In this document: positions 13,189 through 20,594 of the stretch, piece by piece
Numbering within the stretch: position 1 is the stretch's first letter
Layout of the letters: each line of letters opens with the position of its first letter
Source of the DNA: JACQFK01 sp964604905
GTDB lineage: Bacteria > Planctomycetota > MHYJ01 > JACPRB01
Length of the DNA: 21,970 nucleotides
NCBI GenBank assembly: GCA_964604905.1
Contig: CAZSCC010000193.1
Location: 1 to 21,970, forward strand
Reading direction: 5' to 3'
Notes under the pieces: generated by a model
What the model was told of the DNA's origin: nothing
Seen by the model: the letters and a program-made list of their open reading frames with translations, nothing else
The model's database searches: none
Made by a program: the position numbers and the translations under genes

Positions 13189-13229
13189 CTGCTCTGCGCC
13201 TCTGCGCCTCTTCGGCTGTTCTTCTTCTC
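13189..13229. repeat. Short intergenic CTCTGCGC repeat
   Basis: Three near-identical 8-bp units (CTCTGCGC at 13192-13199 and 13200-13207, CTCTTCGG at 13208-13215) are followed by a pyrimidine tract. They sit between the convergent ends of galE and the Nudix gene. The unit resembles the GCAGAGGC-type dispersed repeats seen in many environmental bacterial genomes. Function is unknown; it may contribute to termination. Confidence 0.45.
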
Positions 13230-13889
13230 CTAGAACGGAAACAGGATCCCCATGTCCCGCAGCTTCTCGAACTTGCGCGCCTGGAAAGAATAGAGTTTCG
13301 CCGGACGACGGCCCGCCGACCTCGACCGCCCGGTGGCGCGGACGATCCCGAGCAGCCCGATCTTCCGCCGGAAGTTCCGCTTGTCCAGCCGTTTGTCCAG
13401 GATCGTCTCGTACACCTGCTGGAGCTCCGAGAGCGTGAACTCCCGGGGCAGGAACTGGAACCCCACCGTCGTGTATTCGAGCTTGTTGCGGAGACGCTCA
13501 AGGGCGTACTCCAGGATCTCCGCGTGGTCGAACGCGAGCGGCGGGAGCGACTTCATCGGGTGCCACCGCGCTTCTGCGGCGTCCGATCCGCCCCGCACCG
13601 TCCCGGCCGCGATGAGCGCGAAGTAGGTGACCGTGACCACGCGGCCGCGCGGGTCGCGCTTCGGCTCGCCGAAGGAATACAGCTGCTCGAGGTAGACGTC
13701 AGAGACGCCGGTCTCTTCGACCAGCTCGCGCCGGGCCGCCTCGTCGAGCGATTCGTCTTCCAGGACGAACCCTCCCGGGATCGCCCACTTCCCCTCGAAC
13801 GGGGCGACGCCGCGGCGGACCAGGAGGACGTGGAGCCGCCCGTCCAGGATCGTGAAGATCACGATGTCGACCGTCACGCGGAGGTTCAT
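13230..13889 (-). CDS. Nudix hydrolase with C-terminal winged helix (NrtR-type)
   Basis: The product is 219 aa. Residues about 1-140 are a Nudix domain with a perfect Nudix box G40...E46...R54-E55-x-x-E58-E59-x-G61 (GGFVLEDESLDEAARRELVE, then ETGV). Residues about 145-219 form a winged helix (PREFTLSELQQVYETIL, KRNFRRKIGLLG, AKLYSF) as in the NrtR regulators of NAD metabolism, which bind ADP-ribose or NAD-derived ligands. The intact box suggests it may also hydrolyse ADP-ribose or a related nucleotide. The ATG overlaps the stop of the NAD-kinase-like gene as ATGA, a context that fits an NAD-linked role. It may bind the palindrome at the head of this operon. Whether it is enzyme, repressor or both is inference. 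Confidence 0.85.
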   Translation of the reverse strand: MNLRVTVDIVIFTILDGRLHVLLVRRGVAPFEGKWAIPGGFVLEDESLDEAARRELVEETGVSDVYLEQLYSFGEPKRDPRGRVVTVTYFALIAAGTVRGGSDAAEARWHPMKSLPPLAFDHAEILEYALERLRNKLEYTTVGFQFLPREFTLSELQQVYETILDKRLDKRNFRRKIGLLGIVRATGRSRSAGRRPAKLYSFQARKFEKLRDMGILFPF

Positions 13890-14818
13890 GCGGCGGCGCC
13901 CGTCACGAGATGGGCCTTCCGGGCGGCGGCGCGGATCACCACCCGCGCCCCGGAGTTGAAGGCGAGCGTGTCCGCCTCCACCCCGTCGCTGAAGATCACG
14001 CCCCCCGAAGGCATGAGGGACTCTAGCACCAGTTCCCGCCCGGGCTCAAGGATTCCCGCCACGAGCCCGGCCCGGGAATGGCGGCTGGCGTACGGCTCGC
14101 GCACCACGAAGACGAGGCGGGGGTCCTCCCATTCGAGCGCCAGCCTCGTCATCCCGCCCGACCCCAGGAACCGCCCGATCCCGGCCGCCATGTTGAAGAC
14201 CGACGAGAGCCAGCCCGTCGAGCCCGCGCCCGTCGAGACCAGCACGCCGCTCGACGACTGCGGTTCCGACCGCTCACCGAACGTGATGCGGTATCGCGCG
14301 GAGACGTGGGACCTCGCCCCGATGAAGAAATCGTTGAAGGCGAGGAGCCGCTGGCCGTCGTCCAGCGCCGCCTCCCCGAGCGTCACCTTCCGCAGCGGCG
14401 CCCTGCCCCCGAGTGCGCCTTCCACGGCGCCCCTCGCCTCTTCCGGGCGAAAGCGCAGGAGGATGCCGTCGAAGCGCTCGGGATCGGGGTTGACCGCGAC
14501 GATCGGCTGCTCCCCCACGTACTTCGCGGTGTTGGCCACGAGACCGTCCTGCCCGATCGTCACGATCAGGTCGGTCGGCGCAAAGACGCAGGTCGGCACC
14601 AGATCCCGGTCCAGGAAGTGCGTCTTGAGGCCGAGATCGAGAGACCGGCGGAGGACCTCGAGCGATCTCCGGTACGCGTCGTCCTCCCGCTCGTAGTCGC
14701 TGAAGTCGCCTCCGGCGTGCTCGAGGTAGAACTTCGCCTGGCCCCGGCTGTTGAAGCGCTCGATCAGGCCCGCCAGCCGGGTCTTCCGCGTCACGACGAC
14801 GATCTTATCGAACGTCAC
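13886..14818 (-). CDS. Diverged NAD-kinase-like protein
   Basis: The product is 310 aa from a GTG at 14818 that overlaps the SPFH stop as GTGA. It has the NAD kinase/diacylglycerol kinase fold markers in altered form. The GGDGT motif is IGQDG (D91 kept). The NE motif is FNDFFIGARSHVSARYRI. The TPTGSTAY glycine-rich loop is VSTGAGSTGW (residues 194-203). The N-terminal 80 residues (RFNSRGQAKFYLEHAGGDF) are not typical of PpnK and may define a separate subfamily. The product could phosphorylate NAD or another nucleotide or sugar; the loss of GGD and the altered loop make substrate uncertain. Coupling on both sides to the SPFH and Nudix genes suggests one pathway. It is soluble, with no signal peptide. 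Confidence 0.75.
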   Translation of the reverse strand: MTFDKIVVVTRKTRLAGLIERFNSRGQAKFYLEHAGGDFSDYEREDDAYRRSLEVLRRSLDLGLKTHFLDRDLVPTCVFAPTDLIVTIGQDGLVANTAKYVGEQPIVAVNPDPERFDGILLRFRPEEARGAVEGALGGRAPLRKVTLGEAALDDGQRLLAFNDFFIGARSHVSARYRITFGERSEPQSSSGVLVSTGAGSTGWLSSVFNMAAGIGRFLGSGGMTRLALEWEDPRLVFVVREPYASRHSRAGLVAGILEPGRELVLESLMPSGGVIFSDGVEADTLAFNSGARVVIRAAARKAHLVTGAAA

Positions 14819-15780
14819 CTCTTGTCCCCCGGCGCGAGGAGCGCCTTGAGGAGGTCGGGCGTGATGTTCAGCTCGCCGATCTTCTGCGCGTTCTCCGCCA
14901 GCTCCCGGAAGGCGAGCGCGATCATCATCTTGGGGTCCGCCCCGCCGCCCGCGACCGCCATGAGCGTCCGCCAGTCCATGTCCCGCACGTGCTTCAGGAC
15001 CGCCTCGAGCGCATAGCCGCGGCTGTCGGCGTCCTTCCGGTCGGTCTCCACCCGGCGGCCGACCCAGACCGCCCGCTGCTCCTCGACGGCGATCTCCGCC
15101 GCCATCTGGGTCTCGCGGATCTGCCGCTTCTTCTCCTCGATGGCGATCTCGGTCTGGAGCTCGCTCTCCTTGATGCGCCGCTCCTGCTCCACCGAGGCGT
15201 TCCGACGCGCGTAGATCGCCTCGTCGGCCGCCTTCTGGAGCCCCTCCCGCGCCTCGGCCTCCAGGGCCTTGGCCATCTCGGGGACCGCCTTGATGGAGAG
15301 GATCGACAGCTGGAGGATCTCGAGGCCCATCATCGTCACCGCCTCGGCCCTCCGGAGCGCGGGGAGGACCTCTCCCGCGATCCGCTCGGAGGCCGTGAGA
15401 ACCTCCCGAAGCTTGAGCCGGTGGACCGATTCCCGAGCGAGGACCTGGGTCGCATGGACCAGCCTCTCGCGAAGGACCTCGGGGTCTTCCGTCACGTACG
15501 CCTCCCCCGGCCCCACGCTGTAGTCGAGAAGCCCGGCGAGTCGCTTCGGGTCGGCCACCCGGTAGGTCAGCTGGCCCTGGAGCGTGACCGCCTGGAAATC
15601 GGCCGCGATCTCGTTGAAGGCGAAGGGCACGTCGGCGCTGGCCATCGGCACGAGCGCCAACGTCGACGCGGGACCCCAGTAGAAGAAGGAAAGCCCCGCT
15701 CCCTCGCGCTTGAGCCGTCCGTTCGAGGTGTGCAGGACGTAGGTCGTGGGGGACGCCTTGAGGTACCGGATTCCGAGCAT
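14815..15780 (-). CDS. SPFH/band-7 domain protein
   Basis: The product is 321 aa from the ATG at 15780, which has a perfect AAGGAGG 6 bp upstream; an ATG 30 bp further out would lie inside the palindrome and is rejected. Residues about 5-190 form an SPFH (stomatin/prohibitin/flotillin) domain (FQAVTLQGQLTYRVADPKRL). Residues about 190-260 are a charged coiled coil with repeated EIA-EE segments (ELQTEIAIEEKKRQI, AAEIAVEEQRAVW). No transmembrane helix is seen, so membrane association would be peripheral. SPFH proteins make large ring-like scaffolds that organise membranes or proteases. It is the first gene of the SPFH/NAD-kinase-like/Nudix operon, with overlapping stop/start codons. Its specific role here is unknown. 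Confidence 0.85.
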   Translation of the reverse strand: MLGIRYLKASPTTYVLHTSNGRLKREGAGLSFFYWGPASTLALVPMASADVPFAFNEIAADFQAVTLQGQLTYRVADPKRLAGLLDYSVGPGEAYVTEDPEVLRERLVHATQVLARESVHRLKLREVLTASERIAGEVLPALRRAEAVTMMGLEILQLSILSIKAVPEMAKALEAEAREGLQKAADEAIYARRNASVEQERRIKESELQTEIAIEEKKRQIRETQMAAEIAVEEQRAVWVGRRVETDRKDADSRGYALEAVLKHVRDMDWRTLMAVAGGGADPKMMIALAFRELAENAQKIGELNITPDLLKALLAPGDKR

Positions 15781-15791
15781 CGTCTGCCTCC

Positions 15792-15814
15792 TTAAGTGTC
15801 TGTAAGACACTTAA
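15792..15814. promoter_or_regulatory. Perfect 10-bp palindrome at the head of the SPFH operon
   Basis: TTAAGTGTCT (15792-15801) and AGACACTTAA (15805-15814) are exact reverse complements around a GTA spacer. The site sits 11 bp upstream of the SPFH ATG and touches its ribosome binding site. As DNA it is a classic dimer operator; as RNA it forms a hairpin whose 3' arm abuts AAGGAGG. The Nudix/winged-helix protein in the same operon is the obvious candidate binder. The gap to the upstream gene is only 61 bp. Confidence 0.7.
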
Positions 15815-15841
15815 TGAGGTGCCGCCGTTACACGGAATCGG

Positions 15842-16750
15842 TCAGTCGACGCGGCCCTCGAGCGATCCGGCGGGAAACGTGACCCGGAGGGGGTCCCCGC
15901 GGGGGATGCGAAGGCTCCGGAAGCGGAGGTCGTAGACGGTCACCGCGCCGCCGGGCTCCAGGCTCCAGACCGGGGCCGCCATGAACCAGTCGAGCTTCCG
16001 GCCCCGCGGCGTCGCCCGGACCTCCGCCACCCGGGGCGAGGTGAGGTCCACCGGGTGGATCCCCCTGGCCTCCACCGCACCGGTCAGCGGGTTGCAGAGA
16101 TAGACCGTCCACGCCCCCTCCTGGAGCACCGCCGCGCGGAATCGATGAGGTCCGAGGGGTTCCGGGAAGACCTTCACGGACGCGGGCGATACCGCCACCG
16201 CCCGGATCATCGACTCCGCCCGCGCATGGCCCGCGACGCAGAGCGCGACGTACACGCCGAGCGCCACGAGAGAGGCTCGATACGCACGCAATCGAGCCCC
16301 TTCCGACTTCAGGAACCGGCCGGCCACCATCGGTCCGATCGTGAGCGCCCAGATCGTCGGATCGATGATGAAGACCGACGCCAGCTCGAACCGCTCCCGC
16401 GAGAACGGCCACAGCAGCACGACCCCGAACGAGTTGACCACGTCGAAGAAATCGTGGAGCAGAAGGCCGAGGAGCGAGAGTCCGAAGAGCGCCTTCCACG
16501 GGATGTGCCGGAGCCGCGGCCACAGCACCACCGTCAGGAGCCCCGCCAGCACCGGCATCGCCACCAGCGCGTGCGTGTGGGTCCGGCGGAGCAGGAAGCG
16601 GTCCCATCCGTCCCAGATCGCATAGAGGGCGTCCACGTCCGGGAGATTCGAGGCGATCGCCAGCGTCAGCGTCGTCCCCTTCCCGTACTTCCGGGACAGC
16701 CCCGCCCGGGCGACGCCGATGCCGATGAGGGTGTGGGCGAGGTTGTCCAT
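15842..16750 (-). CDS. Membrane-bound metal-dependent hydrolase (YdjM/DUF457 family)
   Basis: The product is 302 aa. The first half has the family's metal-ligand motifs: H6 (MDNLAHTLIG), D38/D40 (SNLPDVD), H58/H60 (RRTHTHAL), and H99/D103 with the following NSFG (LHDFFDVVNSFG) and LLWPFS. Hydrophobic helices lie near residues 62-77, 88-103, 130-148 and 158-175. The second half (from about residue 180) is a soluble, probably extracytoplasmic domain with Trp-rich beta segments (LDWFMAAPVWSLEPGG). The family is annotated as inner-membrane hydrolases of unknown substrate; E. coli YdjM is its LexA-regulated member. The ATG at 16750 lacks a clear ribosome binding site. It may be transcribed with the SPFH operon, 61 bp downstream. 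Confidence 0.8.
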   Translation of the reverse strand: MDNLAHTLIGIGVARAGLSRKYGKGTTLTLAIASNLPDVDALYAIWDGWDRFLLRRTHTHALVAMPVLAGLLTVVLWPRLRHIPWKALFGLSLLGLLLHDFFDVVNSFGVVLLWPFSRERFELASVFIIDPTIWALTIGPMVAGRFLKSEGARLRAYRASLVALGVYVALCVAGHARAESMIRAVAVSPASVKVFPEPLGPHRFRAAVLQEGAWTVYLCNPLTGAVEARGIHPVDLTSPRVAEVRATPRGRKLDWFMAAPVWSLEPGGAVTVYDLRFRSLRIPRGDPLRVTFPAGSLEGRVD

Positions 16751-16814
16751 CCGCAGACCATGGTATCAAGGGGCAGCTGGAAGCTCGAAGCCAGAAGAGG
16801 CGCCGACGGCCCCG

Positions 16815-16857
16815 AAAAAAAATCAGGGTGGAGGCGCGCAAGCGCACGCCTCCACCC
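16815..16857 (-). terminator. Strong intrinsic terminator (minus strand)
   Basis: A 14-bp GC-rich stem (arms 16844-16857 and 16826-16839, 4-nt loop) is followed on the minus strand by TGA and then eight T (16822-16815). One stem position is a G-U pair on the minus-strand RNA but a C-A mismatch on the plus strand, so it favours minus-strand transcripts. It ends the PA14/toroid/LamG operon about 90 bp after its last stop codon. The intergenic stretch 16751-16944 holds nothing else clear except a weaker GTCCC/GGGAC stem near 16879-16901. Confidence 0.85.
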
Positions 16858-16944
16858 CGGAGCGGGATCTATGCCTTGTCCCACCCCTTGCGAGGCGGGA
16901 CACATCCTCATAGCGCGAGCCGGCCGTTTGTTACAAAATCCCGA

Positions 16945-19416
16945 TCATCGACGCGACGCTTCGGCGATCTGTTCGCTCGAGAGCGCCTTCGCGTAGATCC
17001 GCACCTCGTCGATCGTGCAAGCCCCGAAGGCGAGCGGCGCCGCCGAGGTCGCCGGAAGCCCCGTCCTCCCCCGCGCCGCCTCGGGGATGCCGTCCACGTA
17101 CACCGTCCCGTGGCCGCCCCGGACGATCGCCCCGACGGTCACCCATCGACCTGCCGCGAGCGCCTTCGGAGGGGAGATCGAGAGCACCGGCCGGCCGGAG
17201 ACGCCCGATTGCTGAAAGAGGATCCGGTTCCCGGGAAGGAGCCAGAGGGAATAGTTCTCCCCCTTCCCCACGATCAGCGACTTCTCCGCCGGCGACGCTC
17301 CGACCTTCAACCGCACCAGGATCGTCAGGTCCCCTTCGATCCGAAGGTTCGGGGCGTCGGGGACGTCGGGCCCCGGCTCCTGGAGTCGCAGCGAGAGCCC
17401 CGCCTCGGGAGGCGCCGCCGCCGCGACCGGCAGGTCCGGCTCGCGTGACGCCTCCAGTTCCTTCACGTCGGCCTCGCCGGGCGGTCCCTTCCGCGTCGAG
17501 GAGACCACCGCGCGCGCGACCCCGAAGCCCTTCGAGACCGCGACCAGCCGCACCCGCTTCGCCCCCGCCTGCGGGAACTTCGGGAGCGGCACCTCCATCC
17601 AGCCCCACGCCTCGGGCTCGCGGCCGCCCCCGTGCGCCGCGTGGGAGGACTTCATCGGGACCGTCGGCGGCACGATCGCCACGGCGAAGAGCGATCCCGG
17701 CTCCGCCTGGGCCTTCTGCCCCGACTTCATCGGGTGGGGCACGACGAGATCGCTCACCTGGTAGAAGACCCCCGCGAACGTCTCCGCGCAGCAGCCCCCC
17801 GCGTGGAACCACGCGCGGTACGTCTCGCCGGGCATCGCGTAGAACTCGACTTCGACGAAGTTCTCGTGGCCCCGCGCGAAGTCCGATTCGGACGACGTGA
17901 CCCAGCCGGTCTTCCCCTTCCGGAAGGTCCCGCCCCCCGCCATGTCCCCCGCCGCGTGGTAGTACTCCCTCGCCCCCTCGATCCGCTCCGCGATCCGCTT
18001 CGCCGCGCGGCGGACCAGCGTCGTGCCCAGGAAGTCCCGCCCCAGGGCGCGGTAGCGCTCGACCGCCATCCCGCGCGTCCCGGGGGACCTCCACTCGCGC
18101 TCCGCCGCGTAGTAGTGGTCCCGGGCGCTCCGCTCCTGGCGCAGCGCCTCCGCGTCCGGCGCGGGGAGCCGCGCCCGCGCCACCGCCGCCCACGCCCAGT
18201 ACTTCGCGGGGATCTCGTCCGGCCGCTCGAGGACCGGCCTCGCCGCCTCGGGGTGCCCCTCGATCAGGCAGAAGAGGCCGAGCGGCCTGGGATCGACCCG
18301 GCCCTTCACGAGCGCGGCGAGCGATCCCGCCGCCGCCTCCGAGAGCTCCACGAAGACCGTCTCCTTCGCCCCGGCCACCCGGACCTCCACGCGGTCCGCG
18401 TCGGACGAGACGAGGCTCCCCGAGGCCCTCTCGAGCGCGATCGGGGACCCGCGCGGCCAGGCGGAGACGATCCTCCCGATCTCCTCGTGGAGCATCATCA
18501 CGCGCTGGAGGTCGTCCAGGTCGGTCGCCGCCTCGCGGCGCGTCGCCTCCTCCTGAAGCCCCTTGGCGGCCTTCCGCAGGTCCGGGAACGCGCGGTCGTA
18601 GTCCCGCGCGGCGGCGCGAGCCATCGCCCGCTCCCACTCCTCGAGATAGGCCTGGGCCTCCTTCGAGCGGGGCGGCGGAGGAGGCGGCGGGGCGGTCTTC
18701 ACGGACTTCTCCAGCTCGGCCGCGTAGGCCGGCATCCCCCAGTGGGTCACGCGCTCGCGCAGCTTCGCCTTCTCCCCCGGGTCGCTCGACTCCGCGTCGA
18801 ACTGGCGGACCGCGGAGAAATGAGAGTCCACTTTCCCCCGGAGCAGCGCGATCCGCTCCTCGATCCCCCGCGTCCAGGCCTCCTCGTCGTGTCTCCCCCG
18901 GGCCTTCTCCAGCATCTCGAAGACGCGCCCGTACTCCTCCAGCGTCTCCGGGCCGGCGGTCTCCTGGTCGAGCGAGGCCAGGTCCTCCTGCGCCCGTGCG
19001 AGTTCCCGGAGCCGGACCGCCTCCGCCTCGCGCTTCTCCTCGAGCGCCTTCTGGCCCGCGTCCTCCGCGGGGGGCGGCGCCGGAACGGGGGTCTCCGGTG
19101 CCAGGACGGCGATCGCCGGGACGTCCTTCGGCGCCGGGCGGCGCATCGTCATCGCGACGCCGGCGATCGCCACCACCGCCGCCGCGGCGGCATACGTCAG
19201 CCACGGGAGAGTCCTCGGGAGGGGCGCCGGATTCTCGTCGATCGAGACCCACTCGGGAGGCCGCACCGCCCGGAGCCGCCGCGTCGAGGCCTGCTCTTCG
19301 GCGCAGTCGCTGCAGAGCGGCGTCGCGCCATCCGGGATCGCCTTGAGGGCCGAGAGGCGCGCGCCGCAGCGCACGCAGAGCACGATGCCCGGGGGGAGGG
19401 GCGTGAGGTCGCTCAC
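16945..19416 (-). CDS. Zinc-ribbon, single-TM, coiled-coil protein with C-terminal LamG-like domain
   Basis: The product is 823 aa from a GTG at 19416 that overlaps the upstream toroid stop as GTGA. The open frame continues upstream, but only as a Gly/Arg-rich shadow. Residues 14-38 are a zinc ribbon (C14, C17, C35, C38; LCVRCGARL, LCSDC) that would stay in the cytoplasm. Residues about 71-91 are a TM helix (LPWLTYAAAAAVVAIAGVAM). A long charged helical region follows to about residue 340, with a run of seven prolines near its middle. The C-terminal ~130 residues are a concanavalin/LamG-type jelly roll (NYSLWLLPGNRILFQQSG, GTVYVDGIPE, CTIDEVRIYAKALSSEQI). This layout is common in Planctomycetota. 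It may link a cytoplasmic signal to extracellular carbohydrate or protein binding. No enzyme motif is recognised. Confidence 0.75.
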   Translation of the reverse strand: MSDLTPLPPGIVLCVRCGARLSALKAIPDGATPLCSDCAEEQASTRRLRAVRPPEWVSIDENPAPLPRTLPWLTYAAAAAVVAIAGVAMTMRRPAPKDVPAIAVLAPETPVPAPPPAEDAGQKALEEKREAEAVRLRELARAQEDLASLDQETAGPETLEEYGRVFEMLEKARGRHDEEAWTRGIEERIALLRGKVDSHFSAVRQFDAESSDPGEKAKLRERVTHWGMPAYAAELEKSVKTAPPPPPPPRSKEAQAYLEEWERAMARAAARDYDRAFPDLRKAAKGLQEEATRREAATDLDDLQRVMMLHEEIGRIVSAWPRGSPIALERASGSLVSSDADRVEVRVAGAKETVFVELSEAAAGSLAALVKGRVDPRPLGLFCLIEGHPEAARPVLERPDEIPAKYWAWAAVARARLPAPDAEALRQERSARDHYYAAEREWRSPGTRGMAVERYRALGRDFLGTTLVRRAAKRIAERIEGAREYYHAAGDMAGGGTFRKGKTGWVTSSESDFARGHENFVEVEFYAMPGETYRAWFHAGGCCAETFAGVFYQVSDLVVPHPMKSGQKAQAEPGSLFAVAIVPPTVPMKSSHAAHGGGREPEAWGWMEVPLPKFPQAGAKRVRLVAVSKGFGVARAVVSSTRKGPPGEADVKELEASREPDLPVAAAAPPEAGLSLRLQEPGPDVPDAPNLRIEGDLTILVRLKVGASPAEKSLIVGKGENYSLWLLPGNRILFQQSGVSGRPVLSISPPKALAAGRWVTVGAIVRGGHGTVYVDGIPEAARGRTGLPATSAAPLAFGACTIDEVRIYAKALSSEQIAEASRR

Positions 19417-20534
19417 TTCTTGGGCTTGGTCGAGTCCCTGGATTCGACGAGCGCGTGCGTGGCGCGCCGGAGGAACAGGATCGCGAAGCAGGTGTCGACC
19501 GAGTCGCCCCACGAGCCGTCGGCGCGCTGCCGCTCGAGGAGGTATGCCGCCCCTTCCGGATACCACTCGCGCTTCCCGAACGTCTCCGTCCCGTAGAGCA
19601 TGCCCGCGCGCTCGAGGCCGTAGAGATAGTAGTAGTGGTGGTGGGCCTGCCTCCCCGGGTTCTCGATCACGCTGAAGTTCTCGCGGAGCCAGTGGACGCC
19701 GGCGTTCGCCACGTCGTCCTTCCTCCAGTCGATCCCGAGGATGTGGTCGCAGATCGTGAGCGCTCCCACGGCCCCGGCCGTCATGGACCCGTAGGCCGTC
19801 CCGCCCCGGCCGTAGTTCCACCCGCGTCCGGCGGTGCTCGCGCCTCCCGATCCGCATTGCGAATCGAGCCACCACTTCCGGGCCTTCTCGACGACCTCGC
19901 GCGGGAGGACGATCCCCGCGTCGTGGCACGCGCGGAGGCCGAGCGCGGCGTACTGCGCGTTGGAGTTGTCCCCGCCGCCGTTCAGCACCCTCTGCTGCTT
20001 GACGGGGATCCTCTGCCGCACCGCGGGCTTGCCTCCCCCCGAAGGGTTCCCGAACATGACGACCTGCCCCGGATGGATCGTCCCGGTCCCCGTGCCCGTG
20101 GGGACGTCCTTGACGGGAGGGATCGACGGCTCGGGGTACGAGGTCGGTTGGCCGTAGCTCCACAGGCCGTTCCCCGCCTGGTTGTCCACCAGGAACTGGG
20201 CGCACTGGAAGATCCGCTTCTGGTACTTCACCCGGTCGAGTTCCTCGAGGACCATCGCCTGGAGGGAGACGCGGTAGGTGCTCCGGAGCTCCCCGTCCAG
20301 CATCTCCTTGAGGAGCGGTCCGAAGGCGGGATCCGTCGCGCGGACGCCCGAGTGGACCATCGCGAGCAGGACCAGCTCCCGCTCCCGGTCGCGCGCCCCG
20401 TCCCCCTTGAGCCACTCGACGCCCCGCCGGATCGCGTCCTCCACCCGGGCGTCGTCGAGCTTCTTCTGCTGCTGCTGCGGCCGGACGGGGAGCGCGCACG
20501 CCAGGATCAGGACGGACACGATCGCGCGAGACAT
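19413..20534 (-). CDS. Exported alpha/alpha-toroid protein (prenyltransferase/squalene-cyclase repeat family)
   Basis: The product is 373 aa. The ATG at 20534 has GGAGGAAG upstream. Residues 1-19 (MSRAIVSVLILACALPVRP) are a signal peptide, followed by a QQQQ run. The body has helical repeats with QW-like/toroid motifs: IRRGVEWLKGDG, AQFLVDNQAGNGLWSYGQP, ARKWWLDSQCGSGG, GVHWLRENFSV and LLERQRADGSWGDSVDT (the most typical). The catalytic DXDD of squalene-hopene cyclase is absent, so it is not a cyclase. Such secreted toroid proteins are frequent in Planctomycetota and of unknown function. A Gly-rich insert (residues about 215-235) and a GTGTGT run are low-complexity loops. It lies between the PA14 gene (60 bp upstream) and the LamG gene (overlapping). 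Confidence 0.82.
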   Translation of the reverse strand: MSRAIVSVLILACALPVRPQQQQKKLDDARVEDAIRRGVEWLKGDGARDRERELVLLAMVHSGVRATDPAFGPLLKEMLDGELRSTYRVSLQAMVLEELDRVKYQKRIFQCAQFLVDNQAGNGLWSYGQPTSYPEPSIPPVKDVPTGTGTGTIHPGQVVMFGNPSGGGKPAVRQRIPVKQQRVLNGGGDNSNAQYAALGLRACHDAGIVLPREVVEKARKWWLDSQCGSGGASTAGRGWNYGRGGTAYGSMTAGAVGALTICDHILGIDWRKDDVANAGVHWLRENFSVIENPGRQAHHHYYYLYGLERAGMLYGTETFGKREWYPEGAAYLLERQRADGSWGDSVDTCFAILFLRRATHALVESRDSTKPKK

Positions 20535-20594
20535 GACGTCTTCCTCCCCGCCAGGAATCAGGACACCGCGGGTCCCTGGCCTATTGACGGGAAG

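Noticed and set aside
12123..14696. Very long plus-strand open frame over galE and the antisense of the Nudix and kinase genes
   Set aside because: The translation is Arg/Pro-rich and matches no domain; it crosses genes with clear motifs in other frames and is a by-product of high GC.
16879..16901. Second terminator upstream of the main one
   Set aside because: The GTCCC/GGGAC stem is interrupted by mismatches and lacks a T run on either strand.
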